From contig NZ_CANMYE010000001.1 of assembly GCF_947502065.1 (NCBI RefSeq), positions 372,001-436,000 on the forward strand: DNA of 64,000 nucleotides. The letters run 5' to 3'. Origin of the DNA: an uncultured Pseudoteredinibacter sp. GTDB lineage: Bacteria > Pseudomonadota > Gammaproteobacteria > Pseudomonadales > Cellvibrionaceae. This document shows positions 17,902 to 26,031 of this stretch, one piece after another. Position 1 is the first letter of the stretch; every line of letters begins with the position of its first letter. The position numbers were made by a program, and so were the translations under genes. The notes beneath the pieces were generated by a model. The model was given only the letters and a program-made list of their open reading frames with translations. It made no database searches and was not told the origin of the DNA.

Positions 17902-17975
17902 TGTTTCCAGCTGTTTTTAGTTGTAAATAGACTCAAAATTAGTCCTGTTGCTCACTTTCTAAGGGCGCGATAAAA

Positions 17976-18019
17976 GCTTCATCGTTTTGTCATCCAATTG
18001 TCATCCCCCAGGTTTAAAT
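17976..18019 (+). promoter_or_regulatory. Pho box promoter of the TonB receptor gene
   Basis: Two exact TTGTCAT heptamers, at 17987-17993 and 17998-18004, are separated by 4 bases. A degenerate third unit, GCTTCAT, lies one 11-base period upstream at 17976-17982. This is the direct-repeat spacing bound by PhoB. A TTTAAAT-like -10 follows at about 18013-18019, about 9 bases after the last repeat. The receptor and the downstream phoD should therefore be induced by phosphate starvation. Confidence 0.8.
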
Positions 18020-18030
18020 TTTCCTCAGAT

Positions 18031-18056
18031 TTTTATTGAATAGGTGTTCAATAAAA
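18031..18056 (+). promoter_or_regulatory. BetI/TetR-type operator dyad downstream of the Pho promoter
   Basis: TTTTATTGAA and TTCAATAAAA form a perfect 10-bp inverted repeat around 6 bases. It lies just after the predicted transcription start, where a bound repressor would block the Pho-activated promoter. The ATTGA...TTCAAT core resembles operators of BetI-like regulators, one of which is encoded 180 bases upstream. The dyad is seen directly; its binding by that protein is inferred. Confidence 0.6.
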
Positions 18057-18117
18057 ATATTTTTGGGGGAATGAAGCGCCCATTTCAATTAAAAGTGACA
18101 ATATAGAGGATTCAGCA

Positions 18118-20499
18118 ATGCGTTTTACTACCACGGGCAAGCCGCGTTTGCCGATGTTTTTACATTGTGCCTTGGCCGCTGCTATTTCAGCCGCCGCAGG
18201 CAGCGCCGTAGCGAGTGACAGCATCGAAGAAGTTATCGTTTTAGAAAAACAGGTTTATAGTAATAACCTGGTTTCAGAAGGAATGCAGCAGCAGCAATCC
18301 AGCATCACTAGTGTTAACTCAGTGATTGATAATCTACCTGGAGTTACCGTAAACGAAGGCGATGTATACGGCTTTGACGATTGGTCAACAGCTATTACTA
18401 TTCGTGGTTTCACTACCAACTTATCTGAACAGCAAGTAGGTACTACCATCGATGGTATTCCTAATGGTGGTTCAAACTACGGCGGTGGTGCAAAGGCTAA
18501 CCGTTTTGTTGATCCTATGAATTTAAGCGGTGTTGAAGTATCTCAAGGTACGGCTGATATTGCTTCACGCTCTCACGAAGCCTTGGGTGGTACACTAAAT
18601 TATCTGACAGATGCGCCTCTAGAAGAACAGCGTATCCGTGTTGAAGGCTCAGTAGGTGAGCAAGATGCTCGACGTGTGGCCGTGCGTTTCGATACCGGCT
18701 TAATGGGTGAAGATACCTATGCGTGGATTTCTTTTGCTAAGCAAGAGGCAACGGACTGGGTTACGGAAACCGCTGAGAATGAGCGCGAGCACGCTGCCGC
18801 CAAACTGGTTTCTAATGTTGCAAATACAGAGATCAGCGCATACATCTCTTATGATGAAATTCATGAAGATAACTACCAGCGTATCTACTCTGAGGCGCAG
18901 TTTAATCAATTGCCTTACGAAGATGGTTTGACCGGCCCTTGGTCAGGCGTGCCATTTGAGGATCAGTTGTTTCGCCGTGGTTGGTCAACGAATCGTGAGA
19001 ACCTATTGGGCTACGTAAAATTCGATAGTGACATCAGCGAAGATTTAAACATTGTAACGTCCTTGTACCATCACAAGAATGCCGGTCGTGGTGATTGGTT
19101 GCCGCCTTATTTAATCAACGCTACCGATGATCAAGGTGGTAATACTGAATTTCTTGGCGGTACGACTGCAGCGCAGGCGGGCATAGACACCAGTGATCGC
19201 ATTTATTTTGTTGATGCTGATGGTAATGCACTGAGCCCAGATCCAAACTGTACGCCAAGCTACACGGTTAATAACTGGTATGGCGTCCCTGCTGCCACAG
19301 CATCTGCACAATACGATCCTTCTTGCTATGCCGATGGTGCCATCCCTGTGATGTCATTCCGTAACACGCACTACAAAAAATCACGCAGTGGTTTGGCCGT
19401 GGACCTTACTTGGGATATGCAGCTTGCAGGTATGGATAACGAGATTCGTGCCGGTGTTTGGTACGAAGACCAAGAGCGCGATGAGTATCGTGATTGGCAT
19501 AGTGTTGATACCCGTGTGGGCTTTGTTTATAACCCGCAGCCATACTTTGTGCAGTACAGCCGTACTTACCCACAAACCACTACCAAATGGTATTTACAAA
19601 ATAGTTTAAGTACCGGCCCTGTTACCTTTACCCTAGGCGTAAAGCAATTTTTTGTTGAGGTCGAGCGTGAAGATCACTTCGACTCGAGCTTAAACGCGAA
19701 GGTAGATTCTGATTCCGATGTATTGCTATCAGGTGGTTTCGTTTGGGAAACCGATATCGATGGCTTAGAAATATTTGCCGGTTATGCGGAGAACTTTCGA
19801 GCGCTTAACGACCTAGTATTAGAGCGTCCTGCCGCTGATATTGATGGCCTAGAGCCAGAAACTTCAGAAAACATGGAGCTTGGTCTGCGTTACAACTCTG
19901 GCGATATCACTGCATCAGCGGTTTACTTCCAAAACGATTTTGAAAATCGCATTATCTTTTTGGATAACAGTACTACCGCTGGCCCCGACTTTGCCATTGG
20001 CACTAACGGCACCTTCTTTAATGCTGGTGGTATCGAAGCGAGCGGTCTTGAGTTATCAGTAGATTACGCGATGAACGATCAGCTTAATCTGTTTGTCGCC
20101 TACACCTACAACGATGCCACTTATCTTGGCTCTGGCGATGCGGCTGTTGATGCTAGCAATGGAATTGATCCGGGCAACGATGTAGCCGGCATTCCTGAAA
20201 GCCAATTTGCGGCGAGCGTAGATTGGACTAGTGATATGTTTTATGCGGGTATCTCAGCTAAATACACCGGAGATCGCTTTGTGAATCAGAGCAATAGCTG
20301 GACGGCCGATGCCTATACAACAGCAGATCTTTATGTAGGTGCTCGTTTGGACAATGTAGCGGGCTTCGCGAAAGGCGCTAATGTGAAGCTGCTTGTTAAC
20401 AACGCTTTCGACAAGCAGTATCTTGGCACCATTGCTGAGAACGCTGCTTGGCTAGGTGGTCCACGCACGATTTCTTTATCAGCTACTCTGGATTTTTAA
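18118..20499 (+). CDS. TonB-dependent outer-membrane receptor (phosphate-starvation regulated)
   Basis: This 793-residue protein is a TonB-dependent receptor. It has a signal peptide cleaved near residue 32 (AGSAVAS), a TonB-box-like segment (IEEVIVLE), a plug domain (about 50-170, with IDNLPGVTVNEGD and ITIRGF), and a beta barrel ending in a C-terminal Phe (SATLDF). The ligand is not identifiable from sequence. The upstream Pho box and the phoD gene downstream point to an organic phosphorus compound. A BetI-type dyad suggests a choline-containing one, such as a phosphocholine or glycerophosphocholine derivative. A terminator follows, so phoD may depend partly on readthrough. Confidence 0.9.
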   Translation: MRFTTTGKPRLPMFLHCALAAAISAAAGSAVASDSIEEVIVLEKQVYSNNLVSEGMQQQQSSITSVNSVIDNLPGVTVNEGDVYGFDDWSTAITIRGFTTNLSEQQVGTTIDGIPNGGSNYGGGAKANRFVDPMNLSGVEVSQGTADIASRSHEALGGTLNYLTDAPLEEQRIRVEGSVGEQDARRVAVRFDTGLMGEDTYAWISFAKQEATDWVTETAENEREHAAAKLVSNVANTEISAYISYDEIHEDNYQRIYSEAQFNQLPYEDGLTGPWSGVPFEDQLFRRGWSTNRENLLGYVKFDSDISEDLNIVTSLYHHKNAGRGDWLPPYLINATDDQGGNTEFLGGTTAAQAGIDTSDRIYFVDADGNALSPDPNCTPSYTVNNWYGVPAATASAQYDPSCYADGAIPVMSFRNTHYKKSRSGLAVDLTWDMQLAGMDNEIRAGVWYEDQERDEYRDWHSVDTRVGFVYNPQPYFVQYSRTYPQTTTKWYLQNSLSTGPVTFTLGVKQFFVEVEREDHFDSSLNAKVDSDSDVLLSGGFVWETDIDGLEIFAGYAENFRALNDLVLERPAADIDGLEPETSENMELGLRYNSGDITASAVYFQNDFENRIIFLDNSTTAGPDFAIGTNGTFFNAGGIEASGLELSVDYAMNDQLNLFVAYTYNDATYLGSGDAAVDASNGIDPGNDVAGIPESQFAASVDWTSDMFYAGISAKYTGDRFVNQSNSWTADAYTTADLYVGARLDNVAGFAKGANVKLLVNNAFDKQYLGTIAENAAWLGGPRTISLSATLDF

Positions 20500-20512
20500 G
20501 AGTCCCTTATAC

Positions 20513-20535
20513 GAGGCCTTCGGGCCTCTTTTTTT
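20513..20535 (+). terminator. Rho-independent terminator after TonB receptor gene
   Basis: GAGGCC and GGCCTC pair around a TTCG tetraloop and are followed by seven T residues. It lies only 14 bases after the receptor stop and 21 bases before phoD, so it probably reduces phoD expression relative to the receptor. Confidence 0.9.
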
Positions 20536-20556
20536 ATTTGATTTAGGTTGTTTGTT

Positions 20557-22245
20557 ATGCGATTCCCTCTCTCCCGTCGCCAATTATTAGCCGGTGTAAC
20601 GGCAGCGTCCGCTCTTTCGGTAGTGGGCTGTACTACTGAAAATAAAAGCCGCTCAGCGGCCAGCTCTTTCCAGCATGGTGTAGCCAGCGGTGATCCGGAT
20701 CACAATAGCTTGGTTATCTGGACTCGAGTGAGCACGGACAAAGATTTTGAAAACGTGAGTTGGGAAGTCGCCAAAGATATAGATTTCAACGATATTGTTG
20801 CCAGTGGTAATCAGACTACAAGTGCCGAGCGTGATTTCACGGTTAAAGTCTTAGTGAATAAATTACTACCGGGCAGCCGTTATTTCTATCGTTTTAAAAC
20901 CGCTGCTGATAGCTCAATGATTGGTCGTACAAAAACGCTGGCGAGTGGGCATGTTAGCCAGCTAGGCTTGGCGGTTGCTTCTTGTTCTAACTTTCCGTTT
21001 GGTTATTTCAATGCCTACGATGCCATCGCCAAAGATGAACAAGTTGATTTGGTATTGCACTTAGGCGATTACATCTATGAATATGCTGAAGATGGCTGGG
21101 GCGGTAAAGTTGGCAAGGAAATAGGGCGCGTGCACCTGCCTGCCCATGAAATTGTTTCTTTAGAAGATTATCGTCAGCGGCATGCTCAGTATAAGACAGA
21201 CCGTGGTTCACAGCATATGCACGCGGCTCACCCGCTAATTCCAATCTGGGATGATCATGAGACAACGAATAACCCATGGATGAATGGTGCGCAAAATCAC
21301 CAGCCAGAAACCGAAGGTAATTGGTCCAATCGTCGCAGTGCATCCTTACAGGCTTATTACGAATGGATGCCAATTCGTGAGCCTTCTATCGGTATGAGTA
21401 GAGCCCAGTACTGGCGTAACTTCAGCTATGGTGATCTGGCCGATATCATTACTTTGGAAACGCGCCATACCGGGCGTGCCTTGCAAATTGATTATGCTGA
21501 GCACTTACCGAATATTAAAACGGCGCAAGATCGTGATCGTTTTATGCAGGAAGTGCTTGCGGCCCCAGAGAGAAACATGCTCTCAAAAGATATGGAGTCT
21601 TTTCTCGATAAATCTCTGCGTAACTCTGTATCTGAAAAACGCCGCTGGCGCATTATTGCCAATCAAATCCCCATGGCTCGAACCCATGTCCCCAGTTTAA
21701 AGCATCCATTTTTTAACGATCTAATCAAAGGTTTAAGCAAAAAGGACCCTAGCGATGCGGTTGCAGAAGAATGGAAAGTGATGGGGCGCGTAGGTGAGTT
21801 GGACTTGCCATTTTATCTTGATACCTGGGATGGCTACGGGGCGGCTCGTGAACGTTTTTATGATTTGTGTGCGGCTGCGGGCGCCAAAGACCTTTTGGTA
21901 CTGACGGGTGATAGCCATGCCTACTGGCAAAACCAGCTCTTTAATCAAAAAGGTGAGCGCATGGGGGTAGAAATTGGCACTACTGGAATTAGCTCGCCAG
22001 GTGACTTTCTGCGCTTAGGTATTGAGGGGGCAGAGCTGCTTGATAATTTGGTCGCTGAGCATAACCCTGAAGTGATTTACACCGACAACCGCTATAACGG
22101 TTATGTACGAGTAGTGCTGGATCACGATAAGGCGGCCACTGAGTTTGTGACGGTTTCTACGGTGCTAAAGCCCGAGTACAAAACTGAAGTTGTTCGCAGT
22201 TTTAATGTGGTTAACGATCAGGACAGCCTTAACTATACCTCTTAA
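20557..22245 (+). CDS. phoD: Alkaline phosphatase D (PhoD family), Tat-exported lipoprotein
   Basis: PhoD enzymes are metal-dependent phosphomonoesterases/phosphodiesterases acting outside the cytoplasm. From the preferred ATG the protein has 562 residues and begins MRFPLSRRQLLAG, a twin-arginine signal. It is followed by a lipobox-like SVVGC, so it may be lipid-anchored after Tat export. Metal and catalytic motifs are visible: LHLGDYIYEYAE, IPIWDDHETTNNPW and LTGDSHAYWQ. An earlier TTG start is possible but gives no better signal. It shares the Pho-regulated locus with the TonB receptor upstream. Streptomyces phospholipase D belongs to the same superfamily, so release of choline from phospholipid is conceivable. 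Confidence 0.93.
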   Translation: MRFPLSRRQLLAGVTAASALSVVGCTTENKSRSAASSFQHGVASGDPDHNSLVIWTRVSTDKDFENVSWEVAKDIDFNDIVASGNQTTSAERDFTVKVLVNKLLPGSRYFYRFKTAADSSMIGRTKTLASGHVSQLGLAVASCSNFPFGYFNAYDAIAKDEQVDLVLHLGDYIYEYAEDGWGGKVGKEIGRVHLPAHEIVSLEDYRQRHAQYKTDRGSQHMHAAHPLIPIWDDHETTNNPWMNGAQNHQPETEGNWSNRRSASLQAYYEWMPIREPSIGMSRAQYWRNFSYGDLADIITLETRHTGRALQIDYAEHLPNIKTAQDRDRFMQEVLAAPERNMLSKDMESFLDKSLRNSVSEKRRWRIIANQIPMARTHVPSLKHPFFNDLIKGLSKKDPSDAVAEEWKVMGRVGELDLPFYLDTWDGYGAARERFYDLCAAAGAKDLLVLTGDSHAYWQNQLFNQKGERMGVEIGTTGISSPGDFLRLGIEGAELLDNLVAEHNPEVIYTDNRYNGYVRVVLDHDKAATEFVTVSTVLKPEYKTEVVRSFNVVNDQDSLNYTS

Positions 22246-22294
22246 CTGCCATCATTAATTGGCATTCCCAATTGGCAACACTAAACAGTATTTC

Positions 22295-22316
22295 GGGGCA
22301 GCTACTCAGCTGCCCC
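22295..22316 (+). terminator. Terminator-like hairpin after phoD
   Basis: GGGGCAGCT pairs perfectly with AGCTGCCCC around a 4-base loop, about 50 bases after the phoD stop. The T-run behind it is interrupted (ATCTTCGTATTTTT), so termination may be moderate. Confidence 0.65.
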
Positions 22317-22536
22317 ATCTTCGTATTTTTGAATCGTTCAAAAAACAGACAGTTTATCTCTTAATCTTATCGTTGGACATTTCCCTGCATTGCTCTGAAA
22401 TCTGATTGGTATCGTTATTTGATGCTTTATGTTGAGATTTACGCAACTATTGACTTTAATGGTTGCGAAATATAATCCTTAAGGCCAGTATTGCCCCAGT
22501 TCGAAAGCAAATATCTGCCTATTGATTGAGGTGCTT

Positions 22537-23295
22537 ATGTCCCAGACCCAAGCTATTGTTGATGGCCTGAAACGAGAATTGAAGGCCCAAGGTAAGACCT
22601 ATGCCCATGTGGCTAAGGCCTTAGAGTTGAGCGAGGCTAGCGTAAAGCGCCTGTTTTCCTCAGCCAATATCTCCCTACAAAGGCTCGATAGTCTCTGCGA
22701 ACTGCTTGGTATGACGGTTGCCGAGTTGGCCAATAAGGCCCAGGCCCAGCAATCTATCAGCCAGCTAAGCCAAGAGCAGGAGCAGCAACTGGTTGACCAG
22801 CCCAAATTACTTTTGGTGGCGGTTTGTGCATTGAATAGATGGCAGTTTCACGAGATCGTGCATACCTATCAACTCAGTGGCGCAGAGTGTGTGCAACTCT
22901 TAGCCAAACTCGATCGTCTTCGTTTGATTGAGTTGCTGCCCAATAATCGCATTAAGTTATTGGTTGATCGTGGCTTTCGCTGGTTGCCTGAAGGTCCAAT
23001 TCAGCAGTATTTCCGTCAGCAAATTCAAAGCGATTATTTCGCCAGTAGCTTTGATGGCGCGGGCGAGCTAATGTTGTTCCAAAATGCTATGTTATCCCCA
23101 AGCGCCAATGCCATTATGCAGCGCAAAATAGAAAGTTTGGCACGCGAGTTTAACCAGCTCGCCGAAGAGGATAAGAACCTACCGCTTGAGGAGCGTTTTG
23201 GCAGTAGCCTGATGTTAGCTATTCGCCCATGGGAAGTTCAAAGCTTTCAGCGTCTTCGCCGTCCGGGTACGGACAAACAGTTTCCAGCTGCATAG
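22537..23295 (+). CDS. XRE-family helix-turn-helix regulator
   Basis: The 252-residue protein begins MSQTQAIVDGLKRELKAQ. It carries an HTH_3/XRE DNA-binding domain at about residues 8-66 (YAHVAKALELSEASVKRLF and LDSLCELLGMTVAEL). The rest is a helical domain without a family I can name, about 170 residues long. The ATG used here has a GAGG box 5 bases upstream, better than an in-frame TTG 15 bases earlier. It precedes the MFS-PlsC gene on the same strand by 82 bases and could regulate it. Confidence 0.82.
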   Translation: MSQTQAIVDGLKRELKAQGKTYAHVAKALELSEASVKRLFSSANISLQRLDSLCELLGMTVAELANKAQAQQSISQLSQEQEQQLVDQPKLLLVAVCALNRWQFHEIVHTYQLSGAECVQLLAKLDRLRLIELLPNNRIKLLVDRGFRWLPEGPIQQYFRQQIQSDYFASSFDGAGELMLFQNAMLSPSANAIMQRKIESLAREFNQLAEEDKNLPLEERFGSSLMLAIRPWEVQSFQRLRRPGTDKQFPAA

Positions 23296-23298
23296 TCA

Positions 23299-23353
23299 CT
23301 AGTGGCTCATTGGAATGCCCCTGTGGTTAACAAGAGTGCCCCTAGTGGCTCAT
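23299..23353. repeat. Direct repeat CTAGTGGCTCAT, two copies
   Basis: CTAGTGGCTCAT occurs at 23299-23310 and 23342-23353, with TGCCCCT also repeated between and around them. It lies in the promoter region of the MFS-PlsC gene and may be a regulatory or duplication-derived repeat. Confidence 0.4.
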
Positions 23354-23377
23354 CAGATTTATTGAAAAGGAATTAGC

Positions 23378-25261
23378 ATGTCACATCATAGTAGTCAGTT
23401 TGAGTTGCTCGGTCAGAGACGGTTTTTGCCTCTCTTTCTGACACAGTTCTTTGGTGCTTTTAATGATAATGTTTTTAAAAATGCGCTGATCGTTTTACTG
23501 GTTTTCAGTATTGGTCAAAACAGTGAGCAAATGGCGGTATTGAGTAACCTTGCCGCCGGCTTGTTTATTCTGCCGTTCTTTTTGTTTTCTTCATCGGCTG
23601 GCCAGTTGGCCGATAAATTCAATAAAGCCGCTTTAATAAAATGGATCAAGGCCTTTGAGGTTGTCATCATGGGCTTTGCTGCATGGGCGATGTGGCAAAA
23701 CAGTGTGCCAGCGATGATGAGTGTGCTCTTTTTGCTGGGCTTTCAATCGGCGATGTTTGGCCCTGTTAAATATGCCATTCTTCCCCAAGCCGTGCATGAA
23801 ACCGAGCTGGTAGGTGCTAATGCCCAAATCGAAATGGGTACCTTTAGTGCCATTTTATTAGGTACTGTATTGGGTGGTGTTTTAGCTAACAGCGAGCAGG
23901 CCACACTTTGGGTATCTATTGCGGTGGTAACCGTATCTGGAATTGGTTTTATGACGAGCCTTTTTATTCCTAAAGTACCGGCTTCCAACCCAGATCTAAA
24001 ATTTAACTGGAACCCACTGAGCCAGACACTGCGTGTTGTAAAAATGGCCCGCTCAAATCACACCGTATTTCTATCGATCTTGGGTATTTCTTGGTTTTGG
24101 TTTATTGGCGCCGCGTATTTAACTCAGCTGCCCGTATTCACCAAAGATGTTTTGGGCTGTGATCCTACCGTCGTTACCTTTTTGTTGTGTGTGTTTACTG
24201 TTGGCGTTGCGCTGGGTTCTTTATTGTGTGAAAGAATGTCTGGCCAGAAGGTAGAAATGGGTTTGGTGCCTTTTGGTGCTGCCGGTATCAGTCTATTCGG
24301 TATTCACAGTTATTTTGCAGCAGCCGGCTTTGTAGCCTTGGATAACGGTGATTTCTGGCAGTTTCTAATGGCGCCGGGAAGCTTGCCAGTTATCTTTGAT
24401 CTGATGATGATTGGTGTTTTTGGTGGCTTCTATATTGTGCCGCTGTATGCCGTGATTCAAATTCGTTCAGAGGAAAAAACACGCGCTCAAATGATCTCCG
24501 TAAATAATATTATGAACGCTTTATTTATGGTGGGCTCAGCCTTGATGGGGGTTTTATTCCTAGCGGTGCTTGATCTGAGCATTCCTTATTTCCTACTTAC
24601 CATAGCTTTAATGAACATCGGCATTGCACTGTTTATCTTTTATCAGGTACCTGAATTTACCATGCGATTTTTGGTATGGATTCTTAGCCACACCATGTAC
24701 CGTGTTAAGCACAAAGATCTGGATAAGATCCCCGAAAAAGGTGGCGCAATCATTGTTTGTAACCACGTGAGCTATATGGATGCCTTGTTACTGGCTGGTG
24801 CAGTACGTCGCCCGATTCGCTTTATCATGTTTAAGCCCATCTATGATTTGCCGGTATTGAACTTTATTTTCAGAACAGGGCGTACTATTCCTATTATTTC
24901 CCAGCATGTTGATAAAGAAGCCTATGAGCGAGCTTTTGATGAAATATCCGAAGGTCTAGAAGCCGGGGATTTATTGTGTATCTTCCCAGAAGGCAAGCTT
25001 ACCGAAAGCGGCGCAATCAATGAGTTCAAAGCTGGTATCGAGCGCATTCTTGAACGTAATCCAGTACCTGTAGTGCCAATGGCTCTTAAAGGATTATGGG
25101 GAAGCTTCTTCAGTCATAAAAACGGCCAGGCAATGCTCTCCTTGCCAAGACGTTTTTGGTCCAAGGTTGAAGTCGTTGCGGCAGACACAGTCGAGCCCGA
25201 GCAAGCTACAGCTGCTGATCTGGAGCTGGCGGTAAAAGAACTGCGTGGGAATGCGGCATAG
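23378..25261 (+). CDS. MFS transporter-acyltransferase fusion (LplT/PlsC-like)
   Basis: The 627-residue protein joins an MFS carrier (about 1-425, LplT-like opening LPLFLTQFFGAFNDNVFKNA) to a PlsC acyltransferase domain (about 435-627). The acyltransferase has the catalytic NHVSYMD (HxxxxD) motif and FPEGKLTESG. In E. coli, LplT flips lysophospholipids inward and Aas re-acylates them. The fusion would couple the two steps at the inner membrane. The AMP-binding domain of trifunctional homologues is missing. A separate AMP-binding enzyme is encoded at 26032-27579, but with another gene and a palindrome in between. Confidence 0.92.
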   Translation: MSHHSSQFELLGQRRFLPLFLTQFFGAFNDNVFKNALIVLLVFSIGQNSEQMAVLSNLAAGLFILPFFLFSSSAGQLADKFNKAALIKWIKAFEVVIMGFAAWAMWQNSVPAMMSVLFLLGFQSAMFGPVKYAILPQAVHETELVGANAQIEMGTFSAILLGTVLGGVLANSEQATLWVSIAVVTVSGIGFMTSLFIPKVPASNPDLKFNWNPLSQTLRVVKMARSNHTVFLSILGISWFWFIGAAYLTQLPVFTKDVLGCDPTVVTFLLCVFTVGVALGSLLCERMSGQKVEMGLVPFGAAGISLFGIHSYFAAAGFVALDNGDFWQFLMAPGSLPVIFDLMMIGVFGGFYIVPLYAVIQIRSEEKTRAQMISVNNIMNALFMVGSALMGVLFLAVLDLSIPYFLLTIALMNIGIALFIFYQVPEFTMRFLVWILSHTMYRVKHKDLDKIPEKGGAIIVCNHVSYMDALLLAGAVRRPIRFIMFKPIYDLPVLNFIFRTGRTIPIISQHVDKEAYERAFDEISEGLEAGDLLCIFPEGKLTESGAINEFKAGIERILERNPVPVVPMALKGLWGSFFSHKNGQAMLSLPRRFWSKVEVVAADTVEPEQATAADLELAVKELRGNAA

Positions 25262-25824
25262 TGTTTAATAAGGCTCAAGGGGGTAATCGATTTTTGAAAA
25301 TACCCCCTATAGCTGTTTTGATGGCGGCTTCTTTCTTGCCTCAGCTGGCGGAGGCAAATGGTGGGCTTCCTATTATTTTTATGGTGAACGCTTACGCATT
25401 TTTGTTTGGAGCTGTCCTTGTATTTTTGATCGAGCTTGCGTACTTAAAGCGATTGGCCCCTGAGGTAGGTTTCAAACAACTGGCCCTATGTGTTTTTAAA
25501 TTCAACTTATACTCTACCCTGACGGGTGTCTTTATAATTCCGGCTGTTTTTCTTTTACTGCGAGTTGATCCGTTAATATGGTCAATTTTCTACGAGCCCT
25601 CAGAGGCCACTATGAACTTTGTGTGGTGGTCCTCTCTAATTCTTGATTTCGTATTGGCTTATGCGGCCACGATTTATATTGAATACCGTATGTTGAAAGC
25701 CTCAAGGGTGGCAGAGCTTTTAGCTGAGCGTGCTAACTTATTACGCCATGTATTTCAGTTTAATGCGCTGAGTTACTTTGTATTACTCACTATTGTTTAC
25801 CATGGCTATCAGCAGTTCTTTTAG
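25261..25824 (+). CDS. Hypothetical multi-pass membrane protein
   Basis: This 187-residue protein is not recognised. It has about four or five membrane segments, at roughly 12-30, 38-60, 78-102, 117-140 and 165-183. The GTG start overlaps the stop of the MFS-PlsC gene by one base, so it is translationally coupled and may work with that phospholipid enzyme. There is no clear Shine-Dalgarno sequence of its own. Confidence 0.65.
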   Translation: MFNKAQGGNRFLKIPPIAVLMAASFLPQLAEANGGLPIIFMVNAYAFLFGAVLVFLIELAYLKRLAPEVGFKQLALCVFKFNLYSTLTGVFIIPAVFLLLRVDPLIWSIFYEPSEATMNFVWWSSLILDFVLAYAATIYIEYRMLKASRVAELLAERANLLRHVFQFNALSYFVLLTIVYHGYQQFF

Positions 25825-25848
25825 CTTAAGGTAGGTAGCTCCGTTTCC

Positions 25849-25876
25849 GGGGTCAGACCCTCTAGGGTCTGACCCC
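25849..25876. repeat. GGGGTCAGA-type palindrome, copy 1
   Basis: GGGGTCAGACCCT and AGGGTCTGACCCC form a 13-bp stem with a 2-base loop, followed by TTTT on the plus strand. Two related copies lie at 58650-58677 and 60610-60637. All are intergenic and close to gene ends. It may act as a terminator as well as being a REP-like dispersed palindrome. Confidence 0.75.
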
Positions 25877-26031
25877 TTTTAAGAATTAGATCCCTAAATC
25901 ATACCTCCATACATCCTTAGCTAGCCTCATTCCCCAGCTGAATGTCGTCTTCCACCATGGCCAATATCATCAAATAGTGAGAGCCTAGTGATAGGGCTTA
26001 GGCCATCCAGAAATAACAATAAGGAGCCGGT

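Noticed and set aside
23378..25261. Full LplT-PlsC-acyl-ACP synthetase trifunctional protein
   Set aside because: The frame ends after the PlsC domain; no AMP-binding domain follows in the same gene.
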